DNA of 24,933 nucleotides from JBNKLG01 sp050292235 (GTDB lineage: Bacteria; Pseudomonadota; Gammaproteobacteria; Chromatiales; Chromatiaceae). Both the position numbers and the translations under genes were made by a program. The stretch is from NCBI GenBank assembly GCA_050292235.1, contig JBNKLG010000036.1, forward strand, positions 1 to 24,933, given 5' to 3'. Below, piece by piece: positions 16,822 through 23,396 of this stretch (the stretch's first letter is position 1; every line of letters starts with the position of its first letter). The notes beneath the pieces are model-generated. The model saw only the letters and a program-made list of their open reading frames with translations. It made no database searches and was not told where the DNA came from.

Positions 16822-16850
16822 TTGACCTCTTCTGGCTCCCCGCCTATGAT
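16822..16850 (+). promoter_or_regulatory. Sigma-70 promoter of the atypical A-type Fe-S gene
   Basis: TTGACC (16822-16827), an exact 17-nt spacer, then TATGAT (16845-16850), both close to consensus. It lies 35 bp before the ATG at 16886, leaving a short 5' leader. This is one of the best-matching promoters in the window. No IscR-like site was recognised next to it. Confidence 0.75.
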
Positions 16851-16885
16851 GCGTTATTCCTGACTATTTAAGAGAGGTATTTTCC

Positions 16886-17263
16886 ATGTCCCAGGCAGCA
16901 ACCTTGACCGAGAGTGATCTTAGCCTAACGCAGGGAGCGGCAGCAAAATTTGCCGAACTCATGGGCCAGGTGGAGGAGAATATTACCGGCGTTCGGGTTT
17001 TCGCTACCCCTGGTGGCTGTAGTGGTGTCAGTTTCGGCATGAATTTTACCGACCAGGTGGATGGCGAACGCGATGGCGTTTTACAGTGCGAGGGTTTTCA
17101 AGTGGTGGTAGATCATGGCACTTTGGTGTATTTGCGAGGTGTAGAGATTGATTTTGTTGATAATGGAGATGGCAATGCCAGCTTTGTTTTCAATAACCTG
17201 CCAGCACAGCAGGGCGGCGGATGCAGTAGCTGTGGTTCATCCCAGGGAGGCGGCTGTAGCTGA
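16886..17263 (+). CDS. A-type iron-sulfur carrier-like protein (HesB/IscA fold) with atypical cysteines
   Basis: A 125-residue HesB/IscA-fold protein, probably an Fe-S or iron-binding factor. The fold is clear: LSLTQGAAAKFAELM, VRVFATPGGCSGVSFGMNF, then the segment around EGFQVVVDHGTLVYLRGVEI. The first ligand cysteine, Cys45, is in the usual GGCSG place. The usual C-terminal CGCG is replaced by GGGCSSCG (Cys113, Cys116), followed by a Gly-rich tail ending GGGCS (Cys124). An extra Cys68 is present. It is thus not a standard IscA, SufA or ErpA; a canonical ErpA is encoded at 21292. It has its own promoter and a strong terminator. The family is sure; the exact role is not. Confidence 0.85.
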   Translation: MSQAATLTESDLSLTQGAAAKFAELMGQVEENITGVRVFATPGGCSGVSFGMNFTDQVDGERDGVLQCEGFQVVVDHGTLVYLRGVEIDFVDNGDGNASFVFNNLPAQQGGGCSSCGSSQGGGCS

Positions 17264-17288
17264 TTTTCGCTTTGATGAGATGAGCGTG

Positions 17289-17315
17289 AAAAGGGGCGTT
17301 GGCCCCTTTTTTTTT
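17289..17315. terminator. Strong rho-independent terminator, probably bidirectional
   Basis: A perfect 9-bp stem, AAAAGGGGC (17289-17297) and GCCCCTTTT (17302-17310) with a GTTG loop, continues into a T run to 17315 on the plus strand. On the minus strand the stem is followed by TTTT only, so it can also serve the converging 108-residue gene, whose stop codon (17316-17314) touches the T run. Confidence 0.92.
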
Positions 17316-17640
17316 AGTCGTGACGCTCAGGAATTGGCGCGTTATTGTCGAGCCATTGGTCAATGGCGGCTATGGCATCGGACATCAGCTTTTTAAATTC
17401 AGCGCCCTCAACCGAAGTGTCGATCCAGTGAAAATCGAACAGGTGTACGGGATCTCCTTCATCCCCTGGCTCAATATAGAGCTGCTTATCCTTGGGTTTG
17501 GGGGTGGGGGGGCCAAAACACCAGCGGGCTGTAAATTGTGGCGTCTGTAAATGAGTCAGATAAAGTGGGCAATCTTTTTTTGAACGGGCATCCTGTCCGA
17601 CCAGCCATTTCGGCATACGCAAGTCGTTTTTTTTTGCCAT
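17314..17640 (-). CDS. Unrecognised 108-residue soluble protein, coupled to hemJ
   Basis: A small soluble protein with no signal peptide or membrane segment. I do not recognise a family. Visible features are a basic N-terminus (MAKKNDLRMPKWLVGQDARS), a Cys at about 24, a WCFGPPTPKPKDK segment with a Pro-rich turn, an acidic PGDEGD stretch and a helical C-terminus. Its ATG lies 3 nt after the hemJ stop without a separate ribosome-binding site, so it depends on hemJ translation. A run of eight A residues starts at codon 2, which could allow slippage. Coding is supported by this coupling and by the terminator at its end. Confidence 0.7.
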   Translation of the reverse strand: MAKKNDLRMPKWLVGQDARSKKDCPLYLTHLQTPQFTARWCFGPPTPKPKDKQLYIEPGDEGDPVHLFDFHWIDTSVEGAEFKKLMSDAIAAIDQWLDNNAPIPERHD

Positions 17641-17643
17641 GTC

Positions 17644-18057
17644 TTATACCGGCTTGAACACCACAAGGTATACCTCTGCTACCAGAATTAACAGCGGAAG
17701 CTCGTTGAACCAGCGGAACCAGGTATGGGAGTGCGGATTTTCCTCATTGCGGAATCCTTGCATTAGCCTGTAACACCAAAAATGAAATAGTACCAACAAC
17801 AAGGCCAAAGAGGTCTTGATATGCAGCCAGGGCTGACTCCAATCAAAATATTGGGTGGCCAGGGTGATGCCTAATACCAGAGTGAGCACTGCCCACGGGG
17901 TAATGAACCAAAACAGTTTCCTCTCCATGATGGAAAGCCGCTCCCGAGTGGCAGGGTCCTGACTCATGGCATGGTGGACGAACAGGCGGGGAAGGTAAAA
18001 GAGACCCGCGTACCAGGAGACCAGAAAGACAATGTGAAAGGTTTTAAGCCAGAGCAT
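17644..18057 (-). CDS. hemJ: Protoporphyrinogen IX oxidase HemJ (UPF0093)
   Basis: A 137-residue four-helix inner-membrane protein that oxidises protoporphyrinogen IX to protoporphyrin IX, the penultimate haem step. The family signature starts the protein: WLKTFHIVFLVSWYAGLFYL, with His8 as the probable haem ligand, then PRLFVHHA and MERKLFWFITPW. Further on come HIKTSL with Lys81 and the C-terminal RWFNELP and VVFKPV. AAGGA overlapping the stop of the upstream DUF4126 gene serves as ribosome-binding site. Its position beside argC and its length match homologues. HemL at 13515 is an earlier step of the same pathway but lies in a separate operon. Confidence 0.95.
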   Translation of the reverse strand: MLWLKTFHIVFLVSWYAGLFYLPRLFVHHAMSQDPATRERLSIMERKLFWFITPWAVLTLVLGITLATQYFDWSQPWLHIKTSLALLLVLFHFWCYRLMQGFRNEENPHSHTWFRWFNELPLLILVAEVYLVVFKPV

Positions 18058-18071
18058 GGGGCAGTGAATCC

Positions 18072-18752
18072 TTACTTGTTGCTGTCATTATAAAGGCGTT
18101 TCAGGCTTTCCTGCCTATTCGTTGAAGCGGGCTGAGGAGGTGGTTCGGTGCCCTGTCTGCCAAACCAGTTGCCCAGTCGCCGAGAAAAATTGCGCAGGTT
18201 GCGCCAGAGCTTGGGCAGAAGCCAAGCCACCAATAGGACAAAGAGCGCTAATAACGACAGAAAGAGCCATGGGTTGTAGATAGCCGCCCACAGTCCTGCG
18301 AAGACAGCAATATCTTCCAGAATGGAGGCCCCCCAGTTGCTGAAAGGCTCGGGCGAACTGTTGATCATGAGTCTGGTGCCAGCTTTGGTGAAATGACTGC
18401 CTGCCGCCAGGGTGCCGCCAATAAGTAATGCAGCGAGTTCTGCTGCAGGGCCAACATCCAGCCCCTGGGCGGTGCCAGCGGCTAGGATGGCACCAGCTGG
18501 GATGCGGATAAAGGTATGGATGGCGTCCCAACCGCTGTCCACGCCAGGCGTTTTGTCGGCAAAGAACTCTATCAGATACATAAAGCCTGCCGCTGCCAAT
18601 ACCAGGGGGTCAGAGAGGATCTCCAGCCCCTGTGGCAGGGTGATATGACCGGTAGCTCCCAATAGGCCGAGAGTGAAAACGGTGGCGTAGAGGTTAATGC
18701 CAGAGGCCCAGGCGGCGCCGAGGGTCACGGATAGGGTTTCGATCGTGTCCAT
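18072..18752 (-). CDS. DUF4126-family membrane protein
   Basis: A 226-residue membrane protein with about five hydrophobic segments and a basic, Pro-rich cytoplasmic tail (after about residue 190). The DUF4126 pattern is visible: AAWASGINLYATVFTLGLLG near the N-terminus, then EFFADKTPGVDSGWDAIHTFIRIPAGA and GSHFTKAGTRLMINSSPEPFSNW. The function is unknown. I choose ATG 18752 (weak GGGAAC upstream); an in-frame ATG at 18800 would add 16 residues not typical of the family. It leads the operon with hemJ and the 108-residue gene, with a 14-bp gap to hemJ. Confidence 0.85.
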   Translation of the reverse strand: MDTIETLSVTLGAAWASGINLYATVFTLGLLGATGHITLPQGLEILSDPLVLAAAGFMYLIEFFADKTPGVDSGWDAIHTFIRIPAGAILAAGTAQGLDVGPAAELAALLIGGTLAAGSHFTKAGTRLMINSSPEPFSNWGASILEDIAVFAGLWAAIYNPWLFLSLLALFVLLVAWLLPKLWRNLRNFSRRLGNWFGRQGTEPPPQPASTNRQESLKRLYNDSNK

Positions 18753-18818
18753 ACTGTTCCCATAAAATGCGTCAATGGGGTTTGACAGTCTAATCATCAT
18801 ACCATGATGCCTGGTTTT

Positions 18819-18826
18819 GCTATGAT
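18819..18826 (+). promoter_or_regulatory. Extended -10 promoter element of argC
   Basis: TGC immediately before TATGAT (18821-18826) forms an extended -10 element (TGnTATGAT) 30 bp before the argC ATG. No good -35 is present at 16-18 bp, which is common for extended -10 promoters. The TTGACA at 18782-18787 is too far upstream to pair with it. Confidence 0.5.
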
Positions 18827-18856
18827 GTACTGCTTTGCGAACAATAGGTTTTCGGC

Positions 18857-19888
18857 ATGATTCGTGTGGGTTTGGTTGGCGGTACCGGCTATACCGGAGT
18901 GGAGCTTTTGCGCTTGCTAGCAGGGCATCCCGAGGCCGATTTGGCAGTCATTACTTCGCGTTCGGAAGCGGGTACGCCGGTAAGTACCCTGTTTCCCAAT
19001 CTGCGAGGTCATGTGGACCTGGCTTTTTCTGAGCCGGATGCGAGCCGATTATCAGACTGTGATCTGGTCTTTTTTGCCACACCCAATGGCACGGCCATGA
19101 CCATGGTTGAAGAATTGTTGGATGCGGGTACCAAAGTAATTGATCTGGCGGCAGATTTTCGTTTGAAAGATCCAGCGCTTTGGGCGCAATGGTATGGCAT
19201 GCCTCACGCCTGCCCCCACCTGCTGGGTGAGGCCGTTTACGGGCTGCCCGAAATCAATCGAGAGCAGATTGCTGGCGCCCGTTTGGTGGCCAATCCGGGC
19301 TGTTATCCCACTGCGGTGACCTTGGGGTTTCTGCCTTTGATTGAGCAGGGGGTGGTCGATCCCCAATGCCTGATCGCTGATACCAAGTCTGGAGTCAGTG
19401 GTGCTGGCCGTAAGGCCAGCGTCGGCACCTTGATGGGGGAATGCGGTGAGAGTTTTAAGGCCTATGCTGTGGCTGGACACCGCCACTTGCCAGAGATCCG
19501 TCAAACTTTGTCACAAGTGATTGGTTCTACTCCAGGGTTGACCTTTGTGCCCCACCTGCTGCCTATGATTCGTGGTATTCACGCTACCCTTTATGCGCAA
19601 ATGAATGCCGAGCTGGATGACATCCAACAGGTGTTTGAATCTCGCTATGCTTCAGAGCCCTTTGTCGATGTGTTGCCCGCCGGGTCTCATCCTGAAACCC
19701 GTAGTGTGCGTGGGGCAAACGACTGCCGTTTGGCGGTTCACCGGCCTATGGATGGAGATATTCTGGTGGTGTTATCGGTGATCGATAATCTGGTTAAAGG
19801 TGCTGCGGGCCAGGCTGTTCAGAACATGAATTTGATGTTTGGGTTTGATGAGTGTGCGGGGCTTGGGGGGATTGGACTATTGCCATGA
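18857..19888 (+). CDS. argC: N-acetyl-gamma-glutamyl-phosphate reductase
   Basis: A 343-residue type 1 ArgC that reduces N-acetylglutamyl phosphate to the semialdehyde with NADPH in arginine synthesis. The NADP-binding loop GLVGGTGYTGVELLRL is at residues 5-20. The catalytic Cys149 lies in NPGCYPTAV, and the active-site His segment AGHRHLPEI is present. The typical ending NLVKGAAGQAVQNMNLMFGF is complete. It overlaps the next gene by 4 bases (ATGA), so argC is translationally coupled to a DUF6776 gene, as in several other gammaproteobacteria. No ARG box was recognised upstream. Confidence 0.98.
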   Translation: MIRVGLVGGTGYTGVELLRLLAGHPEADLAVITSRSEAGTPVSTLFPNLRGHVDLAFSEPDASRLSDCDLVFFATPNGTAMTMVEELLDAGTKVIDLAADFRLKDPALWAQWYGMPHACPHLLGEAVYGLPEINREQIAGARLVANPGCYPTAVTLGFLPLIEQGVVDPQCLIADTKSGVSGAGRKASVGTLMGECGESFKAYAVAGHRHLPEIRQTLSQVIGSTPGLTFVPHLLPMIRGIHATLYAQMNAELDDIQQVFESRYASEPFVDVLPAGSHPETRSVRGANDCRLAVHRPMDGDILVVLSVIDNLVKGAAGQAVQNMNLMFGFDECAGLGGIGLLP

Positions 19889-20658
19889 GGTCGCCCCCGT
19901 TACACCGTAGACCTCAGCGGGCGGAGCGGCCAGAACGATTTGTAACCCCGCAGATCGTTCCGCGCCGGTCACGGTCCTATTATCCTCTCCTGTTTCTGCC
20001 GGTGGTGATGTTGTGGCTGTTTTCGACATGGATGGCATACGATTATGGTGGTGAACAGGCGGGTTTTGACCGAAGCAAGGCAGGTGAGCAGCTGTCTGCG
20101 CTCCGCAGCCAGATACGGACTCAAAACCGGGAAAAAGAGCAATGGTTGCGCACGCTGACCCGGCAAGAGACTGACCTTAAGGTGTTCAAAAGTGCGGAAG
20201 TGGCGCTTCGGGGTGAGCTAAAATCCGCTCAGCAGCAGCTTGTTGAGCAAGAGAAAAAACTGGTGTTTCTGCGAGCTGTGGCATCGGGAAAGCTGAAAAA
20301 ATCCCTGCTGACCATCAGTAATCTCGAGGTGTTTGTCTTGCCCGAGAAAGGCGGTTATCAGCTGAGTCTGGCGGTCGGCCAGGCGATGGCAGCCAAACCC
20401 AAAATCCAGGGAAATATGGTCATTCATCTGCTGGCAGTGGATGCTTCAGGCGAGTCACGGGCGATCCCGATCGCACAATTGGTGGAAGGCGAACCCGATT
20501 TGGGGATGAGCTTTCAGAATGTGCAAAAATTCGAATTTCGATTTCGTTTGCCTCAGGGAATCAAGCCCGTACAGTGGGAGGTGCGACTACAGCCCTCGAC
20601 AGAAAATGTGGCTGGGTTAAAAGAGCGTTTTGATTGGAAATTGGCCAGACAAGGCTAA
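19885..20658 (+). CDS. DUF6776-family single-pass membrane protein
   Basis: A 257-residue protein with a basic N-terminus (Arg-rich, 1-31), one membrane segment (about 32-52), a long coiled coil (about 65-132) and a C-terminal beta-rich domain (about 145-255). That domain contains LLTISNLEVFVLPEKGGYQLSL and ends with an amphipathic region. This is the DUF6776 layout, likely inner membrane with the bulk in the periplasm. The function is unknown, but the constant position between argC and bactofilin suggests a cell-shape or envelope role. The start at ATG 19885 is fixed by overlap with the argC stop. The gap to the bactofilin start is 11 bp. Confidence 0.85.
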   Translation: MRSPPLHRRPQRAERPERFVTPQIVPRRSRSYYPLLFLPVVMLWLFSTWMAYDYGGEQAGFDRSKAGEQLSALRSQIRTQNREKEQWLRTLTRQETDLKVFKSAEVALRGELKSAQQQLVEQEKKLVFLRAVASGKLKKSLLTISNLEVFVLPEKGGYQLSLAVGQAMAAKPKIQGNMVIHLLAVDASGESRAIPIAQLVEGEPDLGMSFQNVQKFEFRFRLPQGIKPVQWEVRLQPSTENVAGLKERFDWKLARQG

Positions 20659-20669
20659 AGGAATCTAAA

Positions 20670-21221
20670 ATGAAGAGTATTGTTCAGCGTTTAGGCCGCT
20701 GGGAGAGTGTCATGTTTGGAATGAAAAAGTCAAAAACCGGCAAATTGCCGCAAATTGGTACTGTTGTTGGTCGGGGTACCGATGTCAGTGGTGATGTTCG
20801 CTTTGAGGGCGGGATGCACATTGACGGCAAGGTGAGCGGCAACGTGTCATCACCTGAGGGCGAGCACACCTTGATTCTGAGTGAAGTGGGCATGATTGAG
20901 GGCGAAGTAAGGGTGCCTACCGTTGTCATCAATGGTGAGGTTCATGGTGATGTTTATGCCCACCATGTGGAGTTGGCGGCTAATGCCAGTATTCATGGCA
21001 CCGTCTATTACCATTATCTGGAAATGATGATGGGTTCGGTGGTAAATGGCCAATTGGTGAAGGTTGACCAGAATGCATCCAGCTCTTCTGCACCCCCAAA
21101 TAGGGTTAAGCAGACCCAGATCCATCCGGAATCTGTGGTGAGGCGCTTTCAACGGGAGGGCTCTGCACCCAGTGAGGCGACACCAGCAGAAGTGGCTCAG
21201 CGGGAATCCCTGAAAAAATAA
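20670..21221 (+). CDS. Bactofilin (polymerising cytoskeletal protein)
   Basis: A 183-residue bactofilin (DUF583). The core beta-helix (about 30-125) shows the short Gly/Val-rich repeats, such as VVGRGTDVSGDVRFEGGMHIDGKV, IEGEVRVPTVVINGEVHGDVYA and IHGTVYYHYLEMMMGSVVNGQLV, flanked by disordered Ser/Pro-rich tails. Bactofilins form filaments at the inner membrane that help shape the cell and recruit wall enzymes. The M23 endopeptidase encoded nearby is a plausible partner, as reported in other bacteria; this is inference. The start at ATG 20670 is supported by AAAGGA just upstream; a second ATG at 20712 is possible. Confidence 0.93.
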   Translation: MKSIVQRLGRWESVMFGMKKSKTGKLPQIGTVVGRGTDVSGDVRFEGGMHIDGKVSGNVSSPEGEHTLILSEVGMIEGEVRVPTVVINGEVHGDVYAHHVELAANASIHGTVYYHYLEMMMGSVVNGQLVKVDQNASSSSAPPNRVKQTQIHPESVVRRFQREGSAPSEATPAEVAQRESLKK

Positions 21222-21291
21222 CAGGGATGTCTCTGTGATCGAGGCCGCATAATCGTCTGACTTCTGTTTTGTTTTTAAAGGTTGTAGATTT

Positions 21292-21642
21292 ATGTCCAGT
21301 GAGATGGCTGAAGAGGCTCCAGTGGTTTTCACCTCAGCGGCTGCCGGAAAGGTGGCTCGCTTGATCGAGGAGGAGGGTAACCCCAACCTCATGCTGCGAC
21401 TCTATATTCAGGGTGGTGGCTGTTCTGGGTTTCAGTATGGCTTTAACTTTGAGGAAAAGATGACCGAAGGGGATACCGAGGTGGTGACCGACGGCGTAAA
21501 GCTCCTGATCGATTCGATGAGTATGCAATATCTCATGGGGGCTGAGGTTGATTATACCGAGGGCCTGCAGGGAGCCCAATTCGTTATCCGAAATCCCAAT
21601 GCCACCACAACCTGTGGTTGTGGCTCTTCTTTCTCTGCTTGA
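21292..21642 (+). CDS. erpA: A-type iron-sulfur cluster carrier ErpA
   Basis: A 116-residue A-type carrier that delivers [4Fe-4S] or [2Fe-2S] clusters to target proteins, including respiratory and isoprenoid enzymes in E. coli. All three ligands are in place: Cys44 in QGGGCSGFQYGF, and Cys108 and Cys110 in TTTCGCGSSFS. The segment LMLRLYIQGGGCSGFQYGF and the sequence DSMSMQYLMGAEVDYTEGLQGAQF are ErpA-like. AAAGGTTG precedes the ATG. A CATAAT at 21248-21253 could be a -10 box of a private promoter, without a clear -35. The canonical motif contrasts with the atypical paralogue at 16886. Confidence 0.96.
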   Translation: MSSEMAEEAPVVFTSAAAGKVARLIEEEGNPNLMLRLYIQGGGCSGFQYGFNFEEKMTEGDTEVVTDGVKLLIDSMSMQYLMGAEVDYTEGLQGAQFVIRNPNATTTCGCGSSFSA

Positions 21643-21697
21643 GGACTTGAAATTTCGTTGCCCGGGGTTTCTTCTGCGGTAAAAAAACAGTGTTTCC

Positions 21698-23203
21698 CTA
21701 GTTGGTGCTGATGACCTGGGATCGCTTGTTACTGCCTGTCCCTTGCTGAAGGGCAATACGAGTGTTGTTCATCAAAGTTAGCTGAGCCAGAAGTTTTTTT
21801 GCATTGGCCTTGAAATGTTTCATGTCTCGGCTCGGTATGCCAGATCTTGGCATTTCTGTAATGGACAGGGGGTTTTTCTGCACGCCAGCAATGCGGATTT
21901 CGTAATGCAGATGTGGCCCGGTTGCCCAGCCGGTTTTCCCTACATAACCAATCAATTCGCCTTGGCGTACCTTTTTACCAACCTTGTTGCCTTTAGCAAA
22001 CCGGGATAAATGGCCGTAGACCGTTGAGTAGTCATTGGCGTGTTTGATGAAAATGACGTTACCGTATCCACCTTTCCAGCCATTGAAGACGATGGTGCCA
22101 TCACCTGCAGCTTTGACTGGTGTACCCATAGGAGCGGCGTAGTCAATCCCTTTGTGTGGACGTACTCGCTTGGTAATGGGGTGTAGGCGCTTTGGGTTAA
22201 AGCGCGAACTGATACGGGTGAAGTCAACCGGTGTTTTGATAAAGGATTTGCGCATACTTTTGCCATCGGGCGTGTAATAGGCACTGGTTCCGTCTTTGTG
22301 CTCGTATCGAATGGCTTGGTAACGCTGATTTTGGGTAACAAACTCCGCAGCAATGATGTCGCCAGTTTTATAGCGCTTGCCGTCATATTCTTGCGTTTCG
22401 TAGATCAGGCTGTATTGATCGCCAGGGCGGATGCTACGGACAAAATCAATGTCCCAGCGGAAGATCTGTGTCAGCTCCATGATCAGTCTGTCAGAAAGGC
22501 CTTCATTTTGGCCATCGACAAAGACAGAGTTCTTAATGACGACGCTGGTTCGCCTTCTAACCGTCTCCAGTTCCTTGCTTTCTTGGCGAAATTTAAAGCT
22601 GTCACCTGCTGGTGTGATGATGACGGTTTCCAGGCTACTTTTGATCCAGTGCAACTCTCTCATTTTGCCGTCTGCACTCAGGCGTACCTTGAAAGTTTGA
22701 CCTGGTCTGATGTGGGTAAGATCGTGTTCTTTCGGTGCACTGTCTTGGATGCGAATCAAAAGGCTCTGGCCGAGTTCTAGCCCACTGAAGATAGAAGATA
22801 GTGAGTCGCCGGGAATCACCTTGTGTTTTACCCAGCGCGGTCCGGTTGGCTTTGGTGGCTGTACGACGACCGGTGGGCTAGCCGAATTGGTGTCACTGAT
22901 GTCAAGGCTTGGCGTTAGCTCCGAACTCGTTGAATAAGTTGGGTTCGGCTCTGGAATGGCCGCGGGAAAAGCTGCCTGCTGATCAGCTGGGTCTGGGATG
23001 TTTGATGTGCTGCTATTGGCAGTTTCTGGCGTTGGCTGAGGCTCTGCGGGAGAAAAATCTATAAAGAAGTAAGCACCCAGGACAAGTGCCAATACCACCA
23101 GGATGACGCCCATATAGGGGAGTAATCGAGACGGCTTGTGATCGGCATAGCCTGGAATGGGATGCGTGTAGACTTTTTGGTTAGATTTTGCGAAGTCAAA
23201 CAT
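21698..23203 (-). CDS. M23-family murein DD-endopeptidase (MepM-like)
   Basis: A 501-residue membrane-anchored peptidoglycan hydrolase. It has a short cytoplasmic N-terminus, one membrane helix (about 29-50), a Pro/Ser/Thr-rich linker, and an OapA/LysM-like domain beginning HKVIPGDSLSSIFSGL. After a Csd3-type middle domain comes the C-terminal LytM/M23 domain. The zinc ligands are His350-x3-Asp354 (in PHKGIDYAAPMGTPVKAAGD) and His433 of HLHYE, with His431 as the catalytic base. It should cut peptide cross-links so new murein can be inserted. It is divergent from tyrS, as in Pseudomonas, and has a good promoter (complement of 23249-23277). Confidence 0.94.
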   Translation of the reverse strand: MFDFAKSNQKVYTHPIPGYADHKPSRLLPYMGVILVVLALVLGAYFFIDFSPAEPQPTPETANSSTSNIPDPADQQAAFPAAIPEPNPTYSTSSELTPSLDISDTNSASPPVVVQPPKPTGPRWVKHKVIPGDSLSSIFSGLELGQSLLIRIQDSAPKEHDLTHIRPGQTFKVRLSADGKMRELHWIKSSLETVIITPAGDSFKFRQESKELETVRRRTSVVIKNSVFVDGQNEGLSDRLIMELTQIFRWDIDFVRSIRPGDQYSLIYETQEYDGKRYKTGDIIAAEFVTQNQRYQAIRYEHKDGTSAYYTPDGKSMRKSFIKTPVDFTRISSRFNPKRLHPITKRVRPHKGIDYAAPMGTPVKAAGDGTIVFNGWKGGYGNVIFIKHANDYSTVYGHLSRFAKGNKVGKKVRQGELIGYVGKTGWATGPHLHYEIRIAGVQKNPLSITEMPRSGIPSRDMKHFKANAKKLLAQLTLMNNTRIALQQGTGSNKRSQVISTN

Positions 23204-23248
23204 CGTCTTTCGCTGGTATCCGCATGATTTTCGACCAAATTACTTATC

Positions 23249-23277
23249 ATAATAGGAATCCATGTCCTTTATGACAA
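23249..23277 (-). promoter_or_regulatory. Sigma-70 promoter of the M23 peptidase gene
   Basis: On the minus strand TTGTCA (23277-23272), a 17-nt spacer, then TATTAT (23254-23249), 45 bp before the start codon. Both hexamers have four to five consensus bases and spacing is ideal. The same 193-bp gap (23204-23396) must hold the tyrS promoter, for which I found no convincing pair. A small inverted repeat TCCGC/GCGGA is at 23302-23316. Confidence 0.7.
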
Positions 23278-23396
23278 GCGCTTAATGCTAGCCCGCTATT
23301 GTCCGCAAAGCGCGGATTAATGCAACTTTTCACTTAATTTTTTTCACGAATCCAAGTAGATTTGGCCGTTGTTTTGTCTCATTTTGGAGCCCGTTC

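Noticed and set aside
21643..21697. Terminator between erpA and the M23 peptidase gene
   Set aside because: A run of A and T bases is present, but I could not fold a convincing GC-rich stem next to it on either strand.
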